64,000 nt of DNA, from positions 1,674,001 to 1,738,000 of the forward strand of contig NZ_OX044366.1 of the NCBI RefSeq assembly GCF_943846705.1, in the 5' to 3' direction. Position 1 is the stretch's first letter. Every line of letters starts with the position of its first letter. This stretch comes from an uncultured Pseudomonas sp. (GTDB taxonomy: Bacteria > Pseudomonadota > Gammaproteobacteria > Pseudomonadales > Pseudomonadaceae). Shown one piece after another: positions 1 to 9,125 of the stretch. A program made the translations under genes and the position numbers. The notes beneath the pieces were generated by a model. The model saw only the letters and a list, made by a program, of their open reading frames with translations, did no database searches and was not told the DNA's origin.

Positions 1-986
1 CTCTGCAGGCGCAGGTGTTCGAGGGAGTCGTGCAGGTCGGTCAACGCCTGGCGACACAGCTCGCGGTATTCGAACGGTTGGCGCAACTCGATGGCCTGGG
101 CGAGACGCTGGCAGGCCTCGCCATGCAAGCGCAGCAGACGTTGGCAGCGAAACAGCACATCACTGTGGAAGAACGCCTCGGCCAGCTCGTTATAGGGGTA
201 GTGCGAGGAGCTGGCGCGTTCGTGGATGTCCTGAGCGAGGAAGTACAGCTTCAGGTAGCGGCTGACCTTAGGCCCAGGCCGGCCATTGCCGACGCGGTGC
301 AGGATGATTTCCTTGGCGGCGTTAAGCGCCGCCACCACGCGACCGTTTTGTTTGGCCAGGGCCAGGCGGCGCTCTTCCACATCCAGTTGGCGCAAGGGTT
401 CGAACAGCGCTGCCTTGAGCTTGAGGTACTGACCCAGCTCGCGAAACAGCCGGGCCAGGCTGTGCTGCACCGGCTGGTTGGCAAATAGCGCATTCCACAG
501 CACCGACAGCACGCCATACCAGGCTGCTCCGGCGACCAGCAGCAGCGGCTCTTGCCACAGGCCGGCCGCGCCGCCGCGTTGCTCCACGCCAATCATGCTG
601 TACACCGCGAGAATCAAGGTCGCTGAGCCGAGGGTGGCGTAGCGTTCGCCGAGCGCGCCAAGCATGGTCAGGGCAAAACTGGCCAATGCCAGCGCGATGA
701 CGAACAGCCAGGGGTAGGCGAACAGGAACTCCACCGTATAGGCCGCCGCGCTGAAGCAGCCGAGGGTCACCAGCAGCGCCCCCAGGCGGCCTTGCCAGCT
801 GTCATCGGTTTCCGCCAGGGCGCTGGCGATCACCCCGAGAAACAGCGGAATCAGCGCATGCATCCAGTCCTGCGACCAGCACAGCAGCAGCGCCCCGCTG
901 AGGGCGATAAATACCCGCAGGCTGTAGCTGAATTTGTCCTGCGCCCAAAGGCGGCGCAGCGAATGGCGGAGCGAAGGTGACGACAT
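1..986 (-). CDS. yccS: YccS-type inner-membrane protein (FUSC family), 3' part cut off by the window
   Basis: The gene starts at an ATG at 986 (MSSPSLRHSLRRLW...) and stays open to base 1, so only about 328 N-terminal residues are visible. They show a short basic N-terminus, then a cluster of hydrophobic segments over roughly residues 20-170 containing the conserved stretch ALAETDDSWQGRL, followed by a soluble helical region. This pattern is that of the YccS/YhfK branch of the fusaric-acid-resistance-like (FUSC) family, inner-membrane proteins of unknown transport role. The gene is divergent from the nfeD-like gene, with 200 bases between the two starts. Family assignment is good; the substrate is unknown. 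Confidence 0.8.
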   Translation of the reverse strand, partial: MSSPSLRHSLRRLWAQDKFSYSLRVFIALSGALLLCWSQDWMHALIPLFLGVIASALAETDDSWQGRLGALLVTLGCFSAAAYTVEFLFAYPWLFVIALALASFALTMLGALGERYATLGSATLILAVYSMIGVEQRGGAAGLWQEPLLLVAGAAWYGVLSVLWNALFANQPVQHSLARLFRELGQYLKLKAALFEPLRQLDVEERRLALAKQNGRVVAALNAAKEIILHRVGNGRPGPKVSRYLKLYFLAQDIHERASSSHYPYNELAEAFFHSDVLFRCQRLLRLHGEACQRLAQAIELRQPFEYRELCRQALTDLHDSLEHLRLQ

Positions 987-1037
987 CAAACAGTGGCCTT
1001 GAGCATGCAGCGTACGAGGAAGACTGCAGAAGACTAA

Positions 1038-1063
1038 TGCAATACACGGCTGCAATACACGGG
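1038..1063. repeat. Short tandem duplication of 13 bases
   Basis: Two adjacent copies of TGCAATACACGG(C/G) lie at 1038-1050 and 1051-1063, differing only at the last base. They sit in the 200-base divergent region between the yccS and nfeD-like starts. They could be a repeated regulator site or simply a slipped duplication; nothing else supports either reading. Confidence 0.4.
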
Positions 1064-1142
1064 CCACGCTGCATCGTGCCGCGGAAATACCAGTCAGCGC
1101 CTGCTGCGCTCGGTGAGACCCGCATGGGCTACGCTCAGTTAA

Positions 1143-1186
1143 GACAGCCGTGCCCCGCGAGCGGGGCTTCACGCTTGGAGGCTGTC
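1143..1186 (+). promoter_or_regulatory. Nested hairpin covering the ribosome binding site of the nfeD-like gene
   Basis: GACAGCC at 1143-1149 can pair with GGCTGTC at 1180-1186, immediately before the ATG at 1187, and this outer stem encloses an inner hairpin GCCCCGC-GA-GCGGGGC (1152-1167). The Shine-Dalgarno-like GGAGG (1177-1181) partly lies in the outer stem, so the fold would limit access to the start. Pairing is seen in the sequence; a regulatory role is inference. Confidence 0.4.
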
Positions 1187-2620
1187 ATGGAGAGGCCTGT
1201 GAATCTTGCCGCGACCCTGGCGTTGCTACGCCACCTGTGTCTCGCCCTGGCTCTGCTACTGGTGCCGGCTTGGCTGAGTGCGACGCCAGCTGCGGTGGTC
1301 GAGCTGCGAGTCGAGGGCGTGATCGGCCCGGCCAGCGCCGATTATGTGGTGCGCGGCCTCGCGCAGGCGGTAGAGGAGGGGGCGCAGTTGGTGGTGTTGA
1401 GCATCGACACCCCGGGCGGCCTGGACAGCTCGATGCGCGACATCATCAAGGCGATCCTCGCCAGCCCGCTTCCAGTGGCCAGCTATGTCGCCCCTAGCGG
1501 TGCCCGCGCCGCCAGCGCCGGTACCTATATCCTCTATGCCAGCCATATTGCGGCGATGGCCCCCGGCACCAACCTGGGGGCGGCGACCCCGGTGCAGATC
1601 GGCGGCATGCCCAGTGCACCATCGCCACAGCCGAACCCGCCCGAGGCGAGTAAGGAGCGCGAGTCGGCCGAGCGGCCGTCAACGGGCGAAAACAGCAGCG
1701 CGCCTAGCGACACCTTGAGTAAAAAGCAGATTAACGATGCCGCGGCCTATATTCGCGGCCTGGCACAGATGCGCGGACGCAATGTCGAGTGGGCCGAGCA
1801 GGCCGTGCGCGAGGCGGTCAGCTTGTCCGCAGAGGAAGCCCTGCAACTCAAGGTGGTTGACTACCTGGCCAACGACCTGGCGCAGCTGCTCAAACAGCTG
1901 CACGGCAAATCCTTCACCGCTGCCGGCGTCAAAGTCACCCTGGATACCGAAGGTGCACTGCTTGTGACCCATGCACCCGACTGGCGCACGCGACTACTGG
2001 CGGTGATTACTAATCCCAGCGTGGCGCTGATGCTGATGATGATCGGCATTTATGGCTTGTTCTTCGAGTTCTCCAATCCAGGCACTGGGGTCGGTGGTGT
2101 GCTGGGCGGCATCTGCCTGATCCTGGCGCTCTATTCATTGCAGTTGCTGCCCGTTAACTACGCCGGTGTGGCGTTGATTCTGCTGGGTATCGCCTTTATC
2201 GCTGCCGAGGCTTTTCTGCCCAGTTTCGGTGTGCTGGGTATTGGCGGGATCGTGGCGTTCAGCTTTGGTGCGTTGATTCTGATCGACACCGATGTGCCGG
2301 GCTTCGGCATCCCGCTGCTGCTGATCCTGACCCTGGCGCTGACCAGTGCGCTGGTGATTTTCGCCATATTGAGCATGGCCATACGCGCCAGGCGCAGTGC
2401 TCTGGTTAGCGGTGATGGCGAGTTGCTCGGCAGCCTGGTGCGGATTAACACGGTCACGGCGGATAACGCCCTACGCGGCTCGGTGCACCTGCAGGGCGAA
2501 ACGTGGCAAGTGATCAGTCAGGCGCCGTTACAGCCCGGTCAGCAGGTCCGGGTGTTGGCGCGTAAAGGCCTAATGCTGGAGGTGTCTGCGGCTGAAGGCA
2601 TCTCGCCTACAGGAGAATAA
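1187..2620 (+). CDS. NfeD-family membrane-bound serine protease (ClpP-like N-terminus, NfeD C-terminus)
   Basis: The chosen ATG at 1187 has GGAG six bases upstream and gives a 477-residue protein with an N-terminal signal/anchor (about residues 8-32). An upstream in-frame extension exists but lacks a binding site. Residues 36-240 form a ClpP-class protease domain: the oxyanion-type TPGG motif at 75-78, catalytic Ser110 in ARAASAGT, and a Lys at 179/180 that fits the Ser-Lys dyad known from archaeal STOPP proteases. An Ala/Pro/Glu-rich low-complexity insert occupies about 141-175. Four or five membrane segments follow, then a C-terminal OB-fold NfeD domain. It is followed after two bases by the slipin gene, the usual partner and probable substrate. 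Long-form NfeD; physiological target unknown. Confidence 0.9.
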   Translation: MERPVNLAATLALLRHLCLALALLLVPAWLSATPAAVVELRVEGVIGPASADYVVRGLAQAVEEGAQLVVLSIDTPGGLDSSMRDIIKAILASPLPVASYVAPSGARAASAGTYILYASHIAAMAPGTNLGAATPVQIGGMPSAPSPQPNPPEASKERESAERPSTGENSSAPSDTLSKKQINDAAAYIRGLAQMRGRNVEWAEQAVREAVSLSAEEALQLKVVDYLANDLAQLLKQLHGKSFTAAGVKVTLDTEGALLVTHAPDWRTRLLAVITNPSVALMLMMIGIYGLFFEFSNPGTGVGGVLGGICLILALYSLQLLPVNYAGVALILLGIAFIAAEAFLPSFGVLGIGGIVAFSFGALILIDTDVPGFGIPLLLILTLALTSALVIFAILSMAIRARRSALVSGDGELLGSLVRINTVTADNALRGSVHLQGETWQVISQAPLQPGQQVRVLARKGLMLEVSAAEGISPTGE

Positions 2621-2622
2621 CC

Positions 2623-3375
2623 ATGGGTTTCGAGCTGAGTTTTGTCGCTGTGGCGGTGCTGGTCATCGCCCTGCTGGTCTCGGCATTTCGCATCCTGCGT
2701 GAATACGAACGCGGTGTGGTGTTTATGCTGGGGCGGTTCTGGCGGGTCAAAGGCCCGGGCCTGATCATCATCATTCCAGGCATTCAACAGATGGTCCGCG
2801 TCGATCTACGGACCATCGTGCTGGATGTGCCGACCCAGGACGTGATCACCCGGGATAACGTCTCGGTCAAGGTCAATGCCGTGGTGTACTTTCGCGTGCT
2901 CGACCCACAGAAGGCCATCATTCAGGTCGAGGACTACCTCAAGGCGACTAGCCAACTGGCCCAGACCACGTTGCGTGCGGTGCTCGGCAAGCATGAGTTG
3001 GACGAACTGCTCGCCGAGCGCGAGCGGCTTAACGTTGATATTCAGCATGTGCTGGATGCGCAGACCGATGCCTGGGGCATCAAGGTGGCCAATGTCGAGA
3101 TCAAGCATGTTGACCTTGATGAGTCGATGATTCGCGCCATCGCCAAGCAGGCCGAGGCCGAGCGTGAGCGGCGGGCCAAGATCATTCACGCCGAGGGTGA
3201 ACTGCAGGCCTCGGAAAAACTCATGCAGGCGGCGGAGATGCTCGGTCGCCAATCCGGGGCCATGCAGTTGCGCTACATGCAGACCCTGAGCAACATCGCC
3301 GGCGACAAGAGCTCGACCATCGTCTTCCCGTTGCCGATCGAGCTGTTGCAAGGAATCAAGACGCCAACATCCTAA
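2623..3375 (+). CDS. Slipin / SPFH (stomatin-prohibitin) membrane protein
   Basis: This 250-residue protein has one N-terminal membrane segment (about residues 6-27), then the Band 7/SPFH domain with the conserved start REYERGVVFMLGRF, and a charged helical region rich in Glu/Ala/Arg (AEAERERRAKIIHAEGELQA) typical of slipins. AGGAGA lies seven bases before the ATG. It follows the nfeD-like gene with only a two-base gap, forming the widespread NfeD-slipin pair in which the slipin forms membrane microdomain oligomers and is thought to be cleaved or organised by the NfeD protease. It ends in a short hydrophobic tail. Not HflK/HflC or QmcA by context. Confidence 0.9.
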   Translation: MGFELSFVAVAVLVIALLVSAFRILREYERGVVFMLGRFWRVKGPGLIIIIPGIQQMVRVDLRTIVLDVPTQDVITRDNVSVKVNAVVYFRVLDPQKAIIQVEDYLKATSQLAQTTLRAVLGKHELDELLAERERLNVDIQHVLDAQTDAWGIKVANVEIKHVDLDESMIRAIAKQAEAERERRAKIIHAEGELQASEKLMQAAEMLGRQSGAMQLRYMQTLSNIAGDKSSTIVFPLPIELLQGIKTPTS

Positions 3376-3543
3376 GCGTCCTCGCCTTGTGTCGAGGTTG
3401 TATTTCAGGGCGGTTAGGTTCTCAATTCGGCCGGTGATCCCTCTGCGGCCTGAAACCCTCAGTCGCCTCGGCGGCGCAGTGAGCGGGCTGCTTTTTCTGG
3501 CGCGACAGCGGAGTCGTTCGGCTCCACTGCAATGGAGATATGC

Positions 3544-4239
3544 ATGCGTGAACTATTTGAGCTGCGCGGGGCCGACCCCGAGCTGCTGTTTTCCCCCTAT
3601 TGCTGGCGCGTACGCCTGGCGCTGCTGCACAAGGGGCTGGACTTTCACAGTCGGCCGCTGCGCTTTATCGACAAGGAGCCGTTGAGCTGCTCGGGGCAGC
3701 AGCAGGTGCCGGTGCTGCGTGATGGCGACAGCGTGGTGCATGACAGCGTGGCGATCTTTCAGTACTTGGATCGCGCCTATCCTGAGCGTCCCTTGCTGGG
3801 CGAGGGAACTGCGCTGAGTCGCGCACGCTTGCTTGAGCGCCTGGTGTTTCAGGCAATGCGCAGGCCTTTGCTGAAGATCCTCGTGGTGCAGGTGCACGCG
3901 GTGATCGATGAGGCAGACAAAGACTATTTCCGCAGCACTCGCGAGAAGGCGTTGGGCGCTACGCTGGAGGCTTTCGCCGATCCCGAGGCGGGCACTGTGC
4001 AGCTACGCCAAGCCATCGCGCCGCTGGAAGCCTGGCTGGGCGAGCAGCTCTACCTGGACGGCGACAGCGCAGGCGGCAGCGATTACCTAGTCGGTGGCCT
4101 GTTCTTCTGGGCCTGGTGCCTGGGCACCCAGCCCTGGGAAACGGATTCCAACGTGGGGGCCTGGTTCCAGCGCCTGCTGACCCACTACCAGCGTGCGTGC
4201 GGGCCGGTTAAGCGCGCTTCGGCATTAGCCCAAGGCTGA
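3544..4239 (+). CDS. Glutathione S-transferase-like protein
   Basis: The start ATG at 3544 is preceded by GGAG at six bases; an earlier ATG at 3532 overlaps that binding site and is less likely. The 231-residue product begins with a thioredoxin-fold domain (FSPYCWRVRLALLHKGLDF, then QQVPVLRDGDSVVHDSVAIFQYLD), where Pro before VL and the DS pair are the glutathione-contact positions of the GST N-terminal domain, followed by an all-helical C-terminal domain. The CWR motif in place of a classic catalytic Tyr/Ser suggests a Cys-type GST. Substrate unknown. It is convergent with the permease downstream. Confidence 0.8.
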   Translation: MRELFELRGADPELLFSPYCWRVRLALLHKGLDFHSRPLRFIDKEPLSCSGQQQVPVLRDGDSVVHDSVAIFQYLDRAYPERPLLGEGTALSRARLLERLVFQAMRRPLLKILVVQVHAVIDEADKDYFRSTREKALGATLEAFADPEAGTVQLRQAIAPLEAWLGEQLYLDGDSAGGSDYLVGGLFFWAWCLGTQPWETDSNVGAWFQRLLTHYQRACGPVKRASALAQG

Positions 4240-4255
4240 TGCCGGTGTCTTAAGC

Positions 4256-4299
4256 GCTGCTGCTGGTCTGGCCGCTAAAGCGGCCAGACCAGCAGCAGC
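4256..4299. terminator. Perfect 21-bp inverted repeat between convergent genes
   Basis: Bases 4256-4276 are perfectly complementary to 4279-4299, with AA in the centre. The hairpin lies between the GST and permease genes, and its centre contains the TAG stop of the permease (4275-4277), so the stem also encodes the last permease codons. No long T tract follows on either strand, so it may act as a bidirectional terminator or mRNA 3' stabiliser. Confidence 0.5.
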
Positions 4300-6101
4300 A
4301 GCGGCACGCTGACCAGCACCACGATGATCTCCATCGGCAGGCCGAGACGCCAGTAGTCGCCGAAGCGGAAGCCGCCCGGGCTGAGAATCAGGGTGTTGTT
4401 CTGGTGGCCGATCGGGGTGAGGAATGAGCAGGACGCGCCGATTGCCACCGCCATCAACAGGGAGTCTGGGCTGACCCCGAGCTGGCTGGCCGCGCTTAAG
4501 GCGATCTGACACATCACCGCAGCGGTGGCGGCATTGTTCATAAAGTCCGAGAGGGTCATGGTCACCACCAGGATCAGCGTCAGCACCACCACCGGATTAC
4601 CCTGCGCCACATGCTCCATCAGCAGGCGCGCCAGCAGGTCGGCCGCGCCAGTCGCGGACATCGCTCCGGCGACTGGAATCATGGCGCCGAGCAGGACGAT
4701 CACTGGCCAGTCGATGGATTGATAGAGCAGGCGCAGGGGCACGATGCGCGCCACCATAAACACCAGCACGCCGGCGGCGAAGGCGACTGCCGCCGAGAGC
4801 ACACCGAACGCGGCAAGGATCACGGCCAGCAGCATCACCCCGGCGGCGAAACTGGCCTGGGCGGGGTTAGGAATGCTGATGGCGCGGTCGGCCAGCGGCA
4901 CGCAGGCATAGTCGCTGGCAAAGTCATGGATATCGGCCAGCTCGCCCTGCATGAGCAGCACGTCGCCGCGTTCGAACTGGGTCGAGCGCAGGCGCTTGAT
5001 CGAGCGGTGACTCTGCCGCGAGATCGCCAGCAGGTTGATGTTGTAGCGGTGGCGCAAACGGATATTGCTGGCCGCCAAACCAATCAGTTGGGAGTCCGGG
5101 CGTACCAGCAACTCCTGCAGCACCCGGTCTTCATGATGGCTGTCTTTCTTTTCGTCCGCTTTGCTCTTGGTTGAGTCGGTTTTGTCGTCCTTGTCCTCAT
5201 CTGGCGTGGCCTGTTTAGCGGCCTCGAGCTTCAAGCCGAGCTTGCTGAGCACCTCGCCGAGGACTTCAGGTTCGGCCTCGATCATCAACACGTCATCGGC
5301 CTGGAGGATGCGCCGCGGGTTAGGGGCCGATAAACGCAGCTTGTTACGCACCATGCCTACCACTTGGGCGTCGGCCTCTTCTAGCAGCTGTTCGACCTCG
5401 CGCAGGCTCTTGCCAACGGCCTTGGCGCCTTCCTTGACCCGCGCCTCGGTAATGTAGGTGCCGGTATCAAAGCTGGCGACTCCAGCGACTTCCCTGCGCG
5501 GCACCAGCCGCCAGCCGACCAGGCTAATAAACAGTACGCCGGCCAGGGCGACGGCCACCCCCACCGGGCTGAAATCGAACATGGCGAACGGGCCGGCACC
5601 GCTCTGTGCGCGGAAGCTCGACACGATCAAGTTGGGTGGTGTGCCGATCAACGTGGTCATGCCACCCAGAATGGTGCCAAAGGCCAGCGGCATCAGCAGG
5701 CGTCCGGGTGGCAGCTCTTGCTTGCTGGCGATCTTCAGGGCAATCGGCATCAGCAGGGCGAGTGCGCCGACGTTGTTCATAAAGGCCGATAACACCGCGC
5801 CGAGCCCGGTCAGTGCGGCGAGCGAGAGCATGGGCCCGGCATTGGCGGGTAATACCCGTTGCGCCATGGCGTCCACTACTCCGGTTCTCTGCAAGCCGAA
5901 GCTGAGTACCAGCACGCAGGCTACGGTAATGACCGCCGGATGGCCGAAGCCGGTAAAAGCCTCCTGATCCGGCACCAGGCCGGTGATTACACAGGCCAGC
6001 AGGGCCCCGAGTGCGACTATGTCATGCCGCCAGCGGCCCCACAGAAACAAGCCCATGGTGGCGGCGAGGATGGCGAAGATCAGCCCTTGGTCTTGGCTCA
6101 T
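4275..6101 (-). CDS. SLC13 / Na+-coupled anion permease with two TrkA-C (RCK_C) domains
   Basis: ATG at 6101 (MSQDQGLIFAIL) is preferred over an in-frame TTG at 6113; 608 residues. There are membrane segments in both halves, with the characteristic repeated signatures SAFMNNVGALALLMPIAL and SDFMNNAATAAVM and the GTPPNLI motif after the first. A central soluble region (about residues 205-405) carries two RCK_C-like segments separated by a Lys/Asp/Glu-rich linker. This is the family of SLC13/CitT/DASS-type anion transporters (sulfate, dicarboxylate); the substrate cannot be read from sequence. A second permease of the same architecture lies at 57181-58977. Divided from the flavoprotein gene upstream by about 90 bases. 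Confidence 0.85.
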   Translation of the reverse strand: MSQDQGLIFAILAATMGLFLWGRWRHDIVALGALLACVITGLVPDQEAFTGFGHPAVITVACVLVLSFGLQRTGVVDAMAQRVLPANAGPMLSLAALTGLGAVLSAFMNNVGALALLMPIALKIASKQELPPGRLLMPLAFGTILGGMTTLIGTPPNLIVSSFRAQSGAGPFAMFDFSPVGVAVALAGVLFISLVGWRLVPRREVAGVASFDTGTYITEARVKEGAKAVGKSLREVEQLLEEADAQVVGMVRNKLRLSAPNPRRILQADDVLMIEAEPEVLGEVLSKLGLKLEAAKQATPDEDKDDKTDSTKSKADEKKDSHHEDRVLQELLVRPDSQLIGLAASNIRLRHRYNINLLAISRQSHRSIKRLRSTQFERGDVLLMQGELADIHDFASDYACVPLADRAISIPNPAQASFAAGVMLLAVILAAFGVLSAAVAFAAGVLVFMVARIVPLRLLYQSIDWPVIVLLGAMIPVAGAMSATGAADLLARLLMEHVAQGNPVVVLTLILVVTMTLSDFMNNAATAAVMCQIALSAASQLGVSPDSLLMAVAIGASCSFLTPIGHQNNTLILSPGGFRFGDYWRLGLPMEIIVVLVSVPLLLLVWPL

Positions 6102-6193
6102 GCGAGGAAGCAATCCTTAGAAATGGGTCACTGGAGGCAGTGGCTTAGCAAAACACGCCTGGCGCGTCGGGTACATCACCTACTCGCGCAGGC

Positions 6194-7378
6194 TCAAGCA
6201 TATTGCGCCGCCGCGTAGCCCGAGGCCCAGGCCCATTGGAAATTGAAACCGCCCAAATGACCACTGACGTCGAGCACCTCACCGACAAAATACAGCCCTG
6301 GTGATTTTAGCGATTCCATGGTTTTTGATGAGACCTCGCGGGTGTCGACGCCACCCAAGGTGACTTCGGCGGTGCGGTAGCCCTCGGTACCGGCCGGCAC
6401 CAGCTGCCAGTCGCCGAGCTGTTCGGCAATCGCCTTGAGTTCGCCATGGGTATATTGCTTCAGCGGCTTGGAGGCGAACCAGTTGTCCGCCAGCAGCCCG
6501 GCCATCTTCTTGGTGAAGAGTTCAGCCAGCAGGGTTTTCAGCTCGCTGTTGGGGCGTTCGCGTTGCTGCTGCGTCAGCCACTCAGGCAGGTCGATGTGCG
6601 GCAGCAGGTTGATGCTGATGGCGTCCCCGGGTTGCCAGAATGAGGAAATCTGCAAGATCGCCGGGCCGCTGAGGCCGCGGTGAGTAAACAGGATATTTTC
6701 CTTGAAGCTCTGGCCGTTGCAGCTCACCAGGCAGTCTTCCACCGAGGTGCCGGACAGCTCGGTGCACAGCGCCTTTAGTTGTGGGTCGGTAATGGTGAAG
6801 GGCACCAGGCCAGCACGGGTTGGCAGCAGGCTGTGGCCGAACTGCTTGGCCACCTGATAGCCGAAGCCGGTAGCGCCGAGCGTTGGAATCGACAGACCGC
6901 CGGTGGCGATCACCAAGGACTCGCAGCGCACCGCGCCAGCGCTGGTCTGTAACTGATAGCCGCTGTCCAGTTTGGCAATCTCGTGGACCGAGGTGTCCAG
7001 GCGCAGCTCGACGCCGGCGTCAGCGCACTCGCTGAGCAGCAGGCCGAGAATGTCGCTGGATTTGTTGTCGCAGAACAGCTGGCCGAGTTTCTTCTCGTGG
7101 TACGGCACACCGTGCTTGGCCACCAGGCCGATAAAGTCCCACTGGGTGTAACGCGCCAGGGCGGATTTGCAGAAGTGTGGGTTTTCCGAGAGAAAGTTGC
7201 TGGGTTCGCTGTACATATTGGTGAAGTTACAGCGCCCACCACCGGACATCAGGATCTTCTTGCCGGCTTTGTTGGCGTGATCCAGCAGCAGCACCTGGCG
7301 GCCGCGCGCGGCCGCCGTCAGCGCGCACATAAGCCCGGCGGCACCGGCTCCGATAATCACGACCTGGGGTGTAAGCAC
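6194..7378 (-). CDS. NAD(P)/FAD-dependent oxidoreductase, YhiN/HI0933 family
   Basis: I choose the GTG at 7378, which has GAGGA seven bases upstream and starts just before the dinucleotide-binding strand (VVIIGAGAAGLMCALTAAARG); an ATG 18 codons earlier would add a basic tail without binding site. The 394-residue protein has the FAD GxGxxG, the family-diagnostic KILMSGGGRCNFTN, and the C-terminal VGEVLDVSGHLGGFNFQWAWASGYAA. Family members are flavoproteins of unsettled function, sometimes annotated as aminoacetone oxidase. The following 278 bases up to dbpA hold no gene that I can support. Confidence 0.85.
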   Translation of the reverse strand: MLTPQVVIIGAGAAGLMCALTAAARGRQVLLLDHANKAGKKILMSGGGRCNFTNMYSEPSNFLSENPHFCKSALARYTQWDFIGLVAKHGVPYHEKKLGQLFCDNKSSDILGLLLSECADAGVELRLDTSVHEIAKLDSGYQLQTSAGAVRCESLVIATGGLSIPTLGATGFGYQVAKQFGHSLLPTRAGLVPFTITDPQLKALCTELSGTSVEDCLVSCNGQSFKENILFTHRGLSGPAILQISSFWQPGDAISINLLPHIDLPEWLTQQQRERPNSELKTLLAELFTKKMAGLLADNWFASKPLKQYTHGELKAIAEQLGDWQLVPAGTEGYRTAEVTLGGVDTREVSSKTMESLKSPGLYFVGEVLDVSGHLGGFNFQWAWASGYAAAQYA

Positions 7379-7656
7379 GACTATTTCCTCAACATGCGGC
7401 GCGCGCCAAGGCTGGCGCAAAACAGCGCGCATCTTAACTGATGGCTGTGCGGCTGGCAGCGTTTCGGCCGGTGCTTACCACCAGCAGTTACACCTACAGC
7501 GCAGGTTGTAGGCGTAATACAGACGCAAGTCAGCGTGGTGCCGCACGCTGCCTCGCCAAGACAGCTTGCTGGCGTGGCGTAAGACAGCGAAAACCCGCAT
7601 GAGAAGGCTGTCAGCGCGGCCGCGTCGCCGCACCGAGGTCGTTTTTACACCGGTAA

Positions 7657-9036
<1,380 letters not shown>

Positions 9037-9125
9037 GGTACAGGCCTGCTAAACGAAATGGCGTGCAGTGTAACAGGCTGGGCAGCAGGCCTCGTTGCTA
9101 ACAGCTGGTCGGTGCGCAGCCGGTT

